The notes under the pieces are model-generated. The model made no database searches. It worked only from the letters and a program-made list of their open reading frames with translations, and was not told the origin of the DNA. This document shows, piece after piece, positions 7,132-13,274 of a stretch of 32,137 nucleotides of DNA. Within the stretch, counting starts at the first letter, position 1. The number at the start of each line of letters is the position of its first letter. Source of the stretch: CBDUQN01 sp965369375 (lineage in GTDB: Bacteria > Krumholzibacteriota > Krumholzibacteriia > Krumholzibacteriales > Krumholzibacteriaceae). Position numbers and translations under genes: made by a program. The stretch spans positions 1 through 32,137 of the forward strand of contig CBDUQN010000029.1 of the NCBI GenBank assembly GCA_965369375.1, read 5' to 3'.

Positions 7132-8195
7132 CCGCCTTCTCCGTTTCTCGCCGTCCCACGGGAGGATGTGCGCTTTCGCTCTTCGAGAACCGCGTGGACC
7201 GCCTCGATGATCCGTTCCGGAGGTATGCTCGTCAGACATTCCTTCGTGCGGGGGGGGCAGGGCCGGGATCCGTTCCTCGAGCATGGCCGGCAGTCGAGCG
7301 CGACCTCGAGCGCCCTGCTTTCGGGCAGATGAGGAAAATAACCGAATTCCTTGACCGTCGGCCCGAATATAGCGACGACTGGAGTTCCCACCGCCTCCGC
7401 AATGTGAAGAGGCGCGGAGTCGTTTGTAACAAGGACGCCGCAACGCTTGATAATCGCAGCCGTTTCGAGAATCGAGCACGTGCCCGCGAGATTCAATATT
7501 GACGACTCGCCGTGCCCGGTCAGGGCATCGGCGGATTCGACGTCCTCTGCGGAGCCGAGAAGAATGACTCCGTGCCCGGACTCTGCGAGCTCGCTCGCGA
7601 GCTCGCGGTACAGCTCGAGTGGCCATCGTTTTGTTTCCCAGCGCGCTCCGGGAGCGATGGCGATGAGTTCCCTTCCATCTAATCCGGCGATGATTGCTTC
7701 CGCCTTCTCAGCGGCCTCCCGCGGTATTGTGAGCGCAGTGACCGCTTCCGGGACCGGTATGCCGAGACGGGCGGCGAGGTCGAGATATCTGGCCGTCTGA
7801 TACGTTACGTCGTCGAAGAGATTGCGCTTTTTCTTGATCAGCAGGGTTTTTTTCACCTGGTCCTTTCGCAGCTGTACCTTTCTGCGAGCCCTGAGGACCC
7901 GGTAGAGGAGGTTGCTGCGTGGCACGTTGTGCGCGTCGATGATGGTATCGTAGCGTTCCTTTCGCAGCCGCCAGATGAGCCGGATCATATCCGCCGCACC
8001 GCTGCTTCGGATGGTGAATACTTGATCTACATTTTTATCTTCTTTAAAGATTTCCGCATATTGTTCCTTACAGGCAAGATGGATCTCGCTGCGCGGGAGT
8101 CCTTCCCTGACAGCCTTGAGAAGGGGGGTCAGAAGCACGAGATCGCCGAGCGAGCTGAAACGTATGACAAGAATTTTCAAGGGGTTTGCTTCCAT
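7128..8195 (-). CDS. waaF: ADP-heptose:LPS heptosyltransferase (GT9)
   Basis: Adds heptose to the LPS inner core from ADP-heptose at the cytoplasmic face of the inner membrane. The 355-aa protein starts MEANPLKILVIRFSSLGD, the usual GT9 beginning, and has LLTPLLKAVRE, VTNDSAPLHIAEAVGTPVVA and FGPT, all typical of WaaF/WaaC. ATG 8195 is preferred to ATG 8246: the 17 extra residues look unlike the family, GGAG lies ten bases before 8195, and the putative promoter at 8223-8251 would fall inside the longer form. CRPCSRNGSRPCPP near the C-terminus is a Cys-rich stretch often seen in WaaF-like proteins. It is first in the order waaF-waaA-radical SAM. The choice of heptosyltransferase II over I rests on overall pattern. 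Confidence 0.88.
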   Translation of the reverse strand: MEANPLKILVIRFSSLGDLVLLTPLLKAVREGLPRSEIHLACKEQYAEIFKEDKNVDQVFTIRSSGAADMIRLIWRLRKERYDTIIDAHNVPRSNLLYRVLRARRKVQLRKDQVKKTLLIKKKRNLFDDVTYQTARYLDLAARLGIPVPEAVTALTIPREAAEKAEAIIAGLDGRELIAIAPGARWETKRWPLELYRELASELAESGHGVILLGSAEDVESADALTGHGESSILNLAGTCSILETAAIIKRCGVLVTNDSAPLHIAEAVGTPVVAIFGPTVKEFGYFPHLPESRALEVALDCRPCSRNGSRPCPPRTKECLTSIPPERIIEAVHAVLEERKRTSSRGTARNGEGG

Positions 8196-8222
8196 ACGAC
8201 ACACACTCCAGTAACAGACTCG

Positions 8223-8251
8223 AATATAAGTAAAGCGCATTCTCAAGTCTA
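8223..8251 (-). promoter_or_regulatory. Promoter of the waaF-waaA-radical SAM operon
   Basis: On the minus strand, TAGACT (8251-8246) and TATATT (8228-8223) are separated by exactly 17 bp. They match the housekeeping consensus at 4/6 and 5/6. Transcription would start about 20 bases before the waaF ATG. Confidence 0.5.
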
Positions 8252-8530
8252 GTTATTAAAAGTGGCCTTGCTGATACGAATCACGGACGCATATATTCAA
8301 GGGGAAACTCTGATAAAAAATTGCGATAATTTGCAATAATTCCTAAATAAAGCAATAAGTTCTTGAAAATTTGCTGTTATTGTTTTAATATAAAGTTGCA
8401 TGCGCAATTGTTTGATTTTTAGCCTATTGCCATGCGGCTTTAACACAGATAAACATAAACTGGTACTTGCAGTCGCTGAAGCAGTTAGGTGCGTGTCTCT
8501 GAATTGTTTCAGCCAGGTGAAAGGTAGGAC
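8252..8530. other. AT-rich intergenic regulatory region between waaF and the first XRE-cupin gene
   Basis: About 280 bp without a convincing gene. It is much richer in A+T than its flanks. It holds the plus-strand promoter at 8363-8391 and two inverted repeats sharing the TTGC/GCAA half-site: ATTGC-N8-GCAAT at 8320-8337 and TTGC-N4-GCAA at 8396-8407. The second lies right at the predicted transcription start. The leader to the XRE-cupin start is about 130 bases. A 63-codon frame at 8400-8591 overlaps the regulator gene and has no ribosome-binding site, so I do not call it. Confidence 0.5.
8363..8391 (+). promoter_or_regulatory. Promoter of the XRE-cupin regulator genes
   Basis: TTGAAA (8363-8368) and TAATAT (8386-8391) are separated by 17 bp, a good housekeeping-type promoter. 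The predicted start near 8398 falls within the TTGCATGCGCAA palindrome, a position suited to an autorepressor operator. Confidence 0.6.
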
Positions 8531-9091
8531 ATGGAAGGAAAGAATGAAATCGGATCGCGTATCAAGCAGTTCCGGCTATCTAAGGGATTGACTCTCAAGG
8601 ACATAGAAGTAAAAGCAAATGTTTCGGCCACTCACGTATCAGAGATCGAGCGGGGAATGACATCACCCACGGTAGGCGCCCTCGCCAAAATAGCTCATGC
8701 AATGGGGACGGATGTAGCCTATTTCGTCGAGAAAAAGAATGTCTCGAAGACCACGATCGTTCATAAACCCGAGCGAAAGAAAATGCAGTTCAAGGACTGG
8801 GGAGCGACATATTTCTCGCTCGCGAAAAAAATTCCAAATCCCAAGATGTCGTTTCTCGAAGTGGAGCTCGAACCGGGAATCAAGCGTCCGGAGGAGACGA
8901 GCACGCATGATGGTGAGGAATTCGCCCTCGTCACCAAGGGCGTTATGGAGATAATTATCGGAGAAGAGAAGTATATCCTCAAGGAGGGTGACAGCATACA
9001 TTACAAGGCGAACAAGCCTCATGCCATGCGGAACATCGGCGATGCCAAGTGCCGGGCGATCTGGATCACGCTGCCCCCCTATAGTCTGTAA
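8531..9091 (+). CDS. XRE-family transcriptional regulator with C-terminal cupin domain (paralog 1)
   Basis: A protein of 186 aa. The N-terminal helix-turn-helix (about residues 6-62) contains IGSRIKQFRLSKGLTLKDIE and SATHVSEIERGMTSPT, the recognition-helix region of XRE/Cro-C1 regulators. A cupin domain follows at about 100-180, with the glycine-rich pattern THDGEEFALVTKGVMEIIIG and EGDSIHYKANKPHAM. In this family the cupin usually senses a small ligand and the protein controls transport, amino-acid or polyamine catabolism genes. The ATG has AAGG about six bases upstream. It is followed 41 bp later by a paralog with the same architecture, probably on the same transcript. Autoregulation through the upstream palindromes is possible but inferred. 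Confidence 0.9.
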   Translation: MEGKNEIGSRIKQFRLSKGLTLKDIEVKANVSATHVSEIERGMTSPTVGALAKIAHAMGTDVAYFVEKKNVSKTTIVHKPERKKMQFKDWGATYFSLAKKIPNPKMSFLEVELEPGIKRPEETSTHDGEEFALVTKGVMEIIIGEEKYILKEGDSIHYKANKPHAMRNIGDAKCRAIWITLPPYSL

Positions 9092-9132
9092 CGGGTTGAT
9101 GCAAGCAATAATACCGGAGGTGTAACAGTAGT

Positions 9133-9696
9133 ATGATTTCCAAGGAAGAAATCGGCAGGAGAATCAAAAAAATGCGGGAAGAGCAGCATCTGACGTTGAA
9201 AAACGTCGAAGCAAAGGCCGGTATATCCGCCACGCATATATCCGAAATCGAACGCGGGAAGACGTCACCGACAATCGGCGCGTTGATTCGTATCGCCGAC
9301 GCCCTCGGCAAGGATCCTGCCTATTTCATCGAAGATGAGGAGTTGCGGGATGTTTCGTTCATTGCGCTCGAGGATCTTGAGACTTCCATACTGGAGCGGG
9401 CGAAGGGATCCAAGGAAATGTTGACCAATTCGATTCCGAGCGGGAAGATCAATGCGCAGCTGATCACGCTAGCCCCCAATGAAGCAAAGGATATTCTGCT
9501 GCACTCCCACGAGGGGGATGAATCCGCCCTGATACTCGAGGGTACCGTGCTTTTCAGTATCGAAGGCGCCGTTCAGAAACTTACCGAAGGGGACAGCATT
9601 TACTACGTCGCTTCGCAGGAACACGGTTACACGAACGGTTCCGAGACTGACGAGTCGCGGATGATCTGGTTTGCCTCAGAACGGCGAGTAGACTGA
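9133..9696 (+). CDS. XRE-family transcriptional regulator with C-terminal cupin domain (paralog 2)
   Basis: A protein of 187 aa with the same HTH-plus-cupin layout as its neighbour. IGRRIKKMREEQHLTLKNVE and SATHISEIERGKTSPT are nearly the same as in paralog 1, while the cupin part has diverged (LLHSHEGDESALILEG, EGDSIYYVASQEHGY). The pair looks like a tandem duplication in which DNA recognition was kept and ligand sensing changed. GGAGG at 9116-9120 lies 12 bases before the ATG, a long spacer, so translation may be weak or coupled to the upstream gene. A strong terminator follows 30 bp after the stop, which ends the regulator unit. Confidence 0.9.
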   Translation: MISKEEIGRRIKKMREEQHLTLKNVEAKAGISATHISEIERGKTSPTIGALIRIADALGKDPAYFIEDEELRDVSFIALEDLETSILERAKGSKEMLTNSIPSGKINAQLITLAPNEAKDILLHSHEGDESALILEGTVLFSIEGAVQKLTEGDSIYYVASQEHGYTNGSETDESRMIWFASERRVD

Positions 9697-9726
9697 GTAA
9701 TCACCGAGATAGGTAGCATTTGGGAG

Positions 9727-9755
9727 CCGCCGATCGAAAGACCGGCGGTTTTTTT
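9727..9755 (+). terminator. Rho-independent terminator after the XRE-cupin pair
   Basis: CCGCCG (9727-9732) pairs with CGGCGG (9743-9748). An A-C mismatch and two more pairs then close on a GAAA tetraloop. Seven T follow at 9749-9755. This is a textbook intrinsic terminator. Confidence 0.9.
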
Positions 9756-9756
9756 A

Positions 9757-9786
9757 TTGACATAATTTTTTCTATTAACTTAAAGT
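9757..9786 (+). promoter_or_regulatory. Promoter of the DUF1844-ompA unit
   Basis: A perfect TTGACA at 9757-9762 begins right after the terminator T-run. TAAAGT at 9781-9786 is 18 bp further (4/6 match to the -10 consensus). The DUF1844 start codon lies 27 bp beyond it. Confidence 0.55.
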
Positions 9787-9813
9787 CTGACAACAGGGAA
9801 AGGGGGGATCGAT

Positions 9814-10320
9814 TTGGAAAACACTTCTCATGACAACAGCAATAGTGAAACGCACCTGTTTCAGTACCTCGTGGTTATGTTTCAGAACCTCGCCATGCAG
9901 CAGATGGGCAAGTTAATTAATCCGGTAACGGGTAAATTGGAGCAAGACTTGCAGCAGGCACGTATCACTATAGATATGGTTCAGATGATCAAGGAGAAGA
10001 CTGCCGGGAACCTAAAGCTGGAAGAGCAGCGACTTATCGATAAGATCATGCTCGAGCTCCAGATGAATTACGTGGACGAGGCAAAGCGGATCGAGGAAGA
10101 GCCGGAGGAAAAGGCATCAGAGAAAGAGGATGAGGGTGGGGATGATGAGGGTGCAAAGGCGGTTTCAGACGATGCCGGATCGGAATCCAACGAGGAACCG
10201 GGCGATGACGAACAGGCCGGAGAAGAGACGCGGAGCGCGAAATCATCGGCTTCGAAACCGAAAGATGTGAAAAAGGCTTCTCGGAGAAAAAAGGCCAAGC
10301 GTAAGAAGAAAAACGGATAG
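9814..10320 (+). CDS. DUF1844 domain protein with charged C-terminal tail
   Basis: A protein of 168 aa of unknown function. Residues about 17-90 match DUF1844: FQYLVVMFQNLAMQQMGK, then DLQQARITIDMVQMIKEKT, then GNLKLEEQRLIDKIMLELQM. The rest is a long acidic tail (many Glu, Asp, Gly, Ser) ending in a basic patch (KKASRRKKAKRKKKNG), probably disordered. The start is TTG with AGGGGGG seven bases upstream; the first internal ATG would cut into the domain. It is followed 35 bp later by the OmpA-family gene and probably shares its transcript. DUF1844 proteins are small, helical and widespread in several Gram-negative phyla, but no activity is established that I know of. Confidence 0.85.
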   Translation: MENTSHDNSNSETHLFQYLVVMFQNLAMQQMGKLINPVTGKLEQDLQQARITIDMVQMIKEKTAGNLKLEEQRLIDKIMLELQMNYVDEAKRIEEEPEEKASEKEDEGGDDEGAKAVSDDAGSESNEEPGDDEQAGEETRSAKSSASKPKDVKKASRRKKAKRKKKNG

Positions 10321-10355
10321 AATTCATTCAGACGGCTACTAAAGGAGGGTTGGCT

Positions 10356-12251
10356 ATGAAGGTTATAACCCACCTGCTATTGGCAACTTTGTTGATCACA
10401 GTTTTAGCGGGAGCAGCCGAAGGCAGTAACACCTCATGGGGGGGTACCGCCGGAACGCTGCACCTGCAGGATGCAGGAACCGTGGGGAGGGGGAAACTGA
10501 TCTTCTCCCTGGGCAGCTCGTATTCGAGGACGCCTGACGTATGGTTAACGAGAGATCCGCCAAGCATGTTGCTCAGCTCGTCCTGGGAAACGGCGCCTGT
10601 CACTTATCACACCTTTCTATCGAGACTTGTGCTCACCATCGGCCTAAGTGATTACATAGAGATTTCATCGGGTCTCGATATCAGGAACTGGATCATGCAG
10701 GTCTCCGACGAATGGGAAGAGGGGAACTTCAAGACGTATACACGGGGAGGGATAGGCGACCTGGATGTCAGCCTGAAGGTCTGTCCTCCCATCCCGTCGG
10801 ATTACTTCAAGCTCGGATTTCTCGGACACATCAATATCCCGACGGGAAACAAGGAAAGGCGCTTTACGACCGATGCCGTTGATTTCGGGGTCAAGGGTCT
10901 CTTCACCGTGCAATTTCTGGAAATAGAGAAATTCGTGCCCACCAAGCTTCACTTCAACCTCGGTTACTTTTTCAATAAAAATGAAGAGGACGGCTACGGG
11001 ATTATTTACTGGAACCATCCCGACTCGAGTGGATTCAGTCCACCCGCCTATCCGTATTCAAAGCAGGGTGAGAGTGATAGCTTCAATGATATGTTCAACT
11101 TCGGGACCGCTGTCGAGTTCCTGGCCGGAAACACGAGCCTCTTTGTCGAATTCAACTGGGACAAGCTCTACAAGGCCGACTTCAATGAAACGGTCGTTGA
11201 TTCGAGCATCTACTACGGATACCGGAATCAGAACACCTATACGATCACACCCGGCATCACGGCAACATCGTCCGCAGGCGTCGGCGTGACACTCGCCGCC
11301 GATTTCAATGTGAACTCGGAGAACAACAAACCGATCACCAATCCTCCCGACTGGAAGGTTTACTTCGCCCTGTCGTTCGGCAAGTTCATCATTCCGCAGG
11401 ATGCCGATGATGATGGTATCGAGGACAAGCTCGACAAGTGTCCCGACGATCCCGAGGATTTCGACGGGTACGAGGACGAGGACGGTTGCCCCGACCTCGA
11501 CAACGACAAAGACGGTATAGAGGATGGTGTGGATGATTGCCCCGACCTCGCCGAGGATTTCGACGGATTCGAGGACGGTGACGGTTGCCCCGACCTCGAC
11601 AACGACGGTGACGGTATTCCGGACGTCGAGGACCGCTGTCCGAACGAACCCGAGGATTTCGACGGATTCGAGGACGGCGACGGTTGCCCGGATGTTCTTC
11701 AAGACAGCGATGAGGACGGTGTCCCCGATGACCTGGACAGGTGTCCGCTTCAGCCTGAAGACATAGACGGTTTCCAGGATGAGGACGGCTGCCCCGATCT
11801 CGATAACGATCTCGATGGTATTCTCGACACCGACGACAGCTGTCCGAACGAGCCGGAGACATTCAACGGCTATCAGGACGAGGACGGCTGTCCCGACGAG
11901 AGGCCCATCGAGAAGAAATTTATCATGCGCGGGATACACTTCGAAACGGGCTCCGCCGCACTCACGCCGGATTCGTACGCGATTCTCGATCAGGTCGTAC
12001 GATCGCTCATGGCCTATCCGGAGGTCCGGGTCGAGATTCGCGGCTACACGGACAGCGTGGGAAGCGCCGAGTATAACCAGGGGCTCTCGGAAAGAAGGGC
12101 GAATTCAGTGAGAGAGTACCTGCTTAACTCCGGAATCAGCCCGGACCGTCTGGTCGCGAGGGGATACGGAGAGATGGATCCGATTGCGTCGAACAAGACT
12201 CCGGGAGGCCGGTCCGAAAACAGGAGAATCGAGTTCCACCGGCTCAACTAG
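10356..12251 (+). CDS. OmpA-family outer membrane protein with thrombospondin type 3 repeats
   Basis: A protein of 631 aa. The signal peptide is MKVITHLLLATLLITVLAGA with likely cleavage after AEG. Residues about 25-345 are a predicted outer-membrane beta-barrel (alternating aromatic and polar strands, LGFLGHINIPTGNKERRF, VDFGVKGLF). Five thrombospondin type 3 repeats (about 349-518) follow, with the D-x-D-x-D-G and DGCPD patterns that bind calcium. The C-terminal OmpA domain (about 525-631) has GYTDSVGSAEYNQGLSERRA, the Asp and Arg that hold peptidoglycan. It probably anchors the outer membrane to the wall across a calcium-stiffened stalk. ATG 10356 is chosen over TTG 10350 because AAAGGAGGG is ideally spaced from it. 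A bidirectional terminator follows. Confidence 0.92.
   Translation: MKVITHLLLATLLITVLAGAAEGSNTSWGGTAGTLHLQDAGTVGRGKLIFSLGSSYSRTPDVWLTRDPPSMLLSSSWETAPVTYHTFLSRLVLTIGLSDYIEISSGLDIRNWIMQVSDEWEEGNFKTYTRGGIGDLDVSLKVCPPIPSDYFKLGFLGHINIPTGNKERRFTTDAVDFGVKGLFTVQFLEIEKFVPTKLHFNLGYFFNKNEEDGYGIIYWNHPDSSGFSPPAYPYSKQGESDSFNDMFNFGTAVEFLAGNTSLFVEFNWDKLYKADFNETVVDSSIYYGYRNQNTYTITPGITATSSAGVGVTLAADFNVNSENNKPITNPPDWKVYFALSFGKFIIPQDADDDGIEDKLDKCPDDPEDFDGYEDEDGCPDLDNDKDGIEDGVDDCPDLAEDFDGFEDGDGCPDLDNDGDGIPDVEDRCPNEPEDFDGFEDGDGCPDVLQDSDEDGVPDDLDRCPLQPEDIDGFQDEDGCPDLDNDLDGILDTDDSCPNEPETFNGYQDEDGCPDERPIEKKFIMRGIHFETGSAALTPDSYAILDQVVRSLMAYPEVRVEIRGYTDSVGSAEYNQGLSERRANSVREYLLNSGISPDRLVARGYGEMDPIASNKTPGGRSENRRIEFHRLN
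11400..11908 (+). repeat. Five in-frame thrombospondin type 3 repeats
   Basis: Five units of about 100 bp encode roughly 33-35 residues each. Each has DxDxDGIxD, a CP pair, an acidic EDFDG-like segment and DGCPD. Units 2 and 3 are the most alike at DNA level (the segment encoding DFDGFEDGDGCPD is nearly the same), suggesting growth by internal duplication. Confidence 0.85.
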
Positions 12252-12278
12252 TCCGGATCGATAGATGGCATACAGAAG

Positions 12279-12310
12279 AAAAAGGGGGGGGCGGATGCCC
12301 CCCCCTTTTT
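12279..12310. terminator. Bidirectional intrinsic terminator between ompA-family gene and mazG
   Basis: Five A and eight G (12279-12291) pair with eight C and five T (12298-12310) around a C-GGAT-G loop. The symmetric A/T flanks allow termination on both strands, ending the plus-strand OmpA gene and the convergent minus-strand mazG. Confidence 0.92.
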
Positions 12311-12332
12311 GCATTGTGATTGGCGTGAGTCC

Positions 12333-13130
12333 CTATCGCGGTTTCTTGCTCTGTTGCCAGAGCGTTTCCATTTCATCGAGCGTGAGGCCTTCGAGCGTCT
12401 TTCCTTCCGCGAGCGCCATGCCCTCCATACTCTCGAAGCGCGCCATGAATTTCCGTGAAGTGATTTCGAGGGCAATCTCGGGATTCGTCCCGAGCTGGCG
12501 CGCAAGGTTTACAACGGTAAAGAATATATCCCCCATCTCCTCCTTCACGCGTTGACGCTCTCCCTCGTCGAGAGCCTTCTCGAGCTCGTCGATCTCCTCG
12601 CGGAATTTCTCGATGATCCCTGCATGATCGGGCCAGTCGAAACCGACCGCCGCAGCCTTTTTCTGAATCGCCAGTGCCTTTTGCAGGGGAGGGAGTTCGG
12701 AGGGGATGTCCGTCAAGATTCCCTTCCGTGACCGGGGTTCCTTTTCTTCTTGCTTTATTCGCTCCCATTCGGAGAGGCTTTCACTGCTGTTGCGTGCCGT
12801 GGTGGAGCCGAATACGTGAGGGTGGCGCTTGACGATTTTTGAATGAACCCGCGATATGATATCGGACAGCGCCGTCTTCCTTTTTTCCAGAAGCAGCTCG
12901 TGCACGAATATGACGAGGAAGAGGACATCGCCGAGCTCCTCCTCGACTTCGTCCCAGTCTTGAGCTTTTTCGGCGCCGAGGAGCTCGTAGGATTCATCAA
13001 TGAGATATAAGATGATATCGTCCATCGTCTGTTCCCTGTCCCACGGACAGCCGTTTTCGCCGCGCAAGCGGCGCAGGGTCTTTCTCAAATCGCCGATTTC
13101 CCGTTCCAGATTTCGGTCATCGACTTCCAT
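12333..13130 (-). CDS. mazG: Nucleoside triphosphate pyrophosphohydrolase
   Basis: A cytoplasmic house-cleaning enzyme of 265 aa that hydrolyses NTPs to NMP and pyrophosphate. It has the two-domain MazG layout: LRGENGCPWDREQT with DESYELL and EELGDVLFLV in the first domain, and GFDWPD, REEIDELEKAL and EEMGDIFFTVVNLAR in the second. The ExxE and ExxD residues bind magnesium. ATG 13130 is preferred to ATG 13160 because GGGGAGG lies six bases before it. It diverges from uvrA, with overlapping promoters between them, and converges on the OmpA gene. Confidence 0.95.
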   Translation of the reverse strand: MEVDDRNLEREIGDLRKTLRRLRGENGCPWDREQTMDDIILYLIDESYELLGAEKAQDWDEVEEELGDVLFLVIFVHELLLEKRKTALSDIISRVHSKIVKRHPHVFGSTTARNSSESLSEWERIKQEEKEPRSRKGILTDIPSELPPLQKALAIQKKAAAVGFDWPDHAGIIEKFREEIDELEKALDEGERQRVKEEMGDIFFTVVNLARQLGTNPEIALEITSRKFMARFESMEGMALAEGKTLEGLTLDEMETLWQQSKKPR

Positions 13131-13200
13131 TGTTTCCTCCCCGTTATGGTGATTATTCAAGCCTCTCCTCCGGGATCCCGGTGCATGTGATCAGAGGAAG

Positions 13201-13229
13201 AGTATATACAATGTTGATTGCTCTGACAA
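13201..13229 (-). promoter_or_regulatory. Promoter of mazG
   Basis: On the minus strand, TTGTCA (13229-13224) and TATACT (13206-13201) are spaced 17 bp apart, each a 5/6 match. It faces and interleaves with the uvrA promoter. Confidence 0.6.
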
Positions 13230-13242
13230 TTCATGATACAAT
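13214..13242 (+). promoter_or_regulatory. Promoter of uvrA-galE
   Basis: TTGATT (13214-13219) and TACAAT (13237-13242) are spaced 17 bp apart. The -10 overlaps an upstream in-frame ATG at 13233, which argues that the true uvrA start is the later GTG at 13275. No LexA-type box is recognised here. Confidence 0.6.
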
Positions 13243-13274
13243 ATCCGTTTACATTTCGAAATCGGAGATTGGCG

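Noticed and set aside
7132..7626. N-terminal extension of the waaA frame
   Set aside because: It overlaps waaF in another frame and reads as low-complexity Arg-rich sequence. GTG 7131 has a ribosome-binding site and gives the normal WaaA N-terminus.
8400..8591. A 63-codon frame in the XRE-cupin leader
   Set aside because: It starts at the predicted transcription start, has no ribosome-binding site, overlaps the regulator gene and resembles no protein I know.
11058..11939. A 293-codon minus-strand frame
   Set aside because: It is the complement of the repetitive Asp/Gly-rich TSP3 region; its repeats mirror the sense repeats and it has no start signals.
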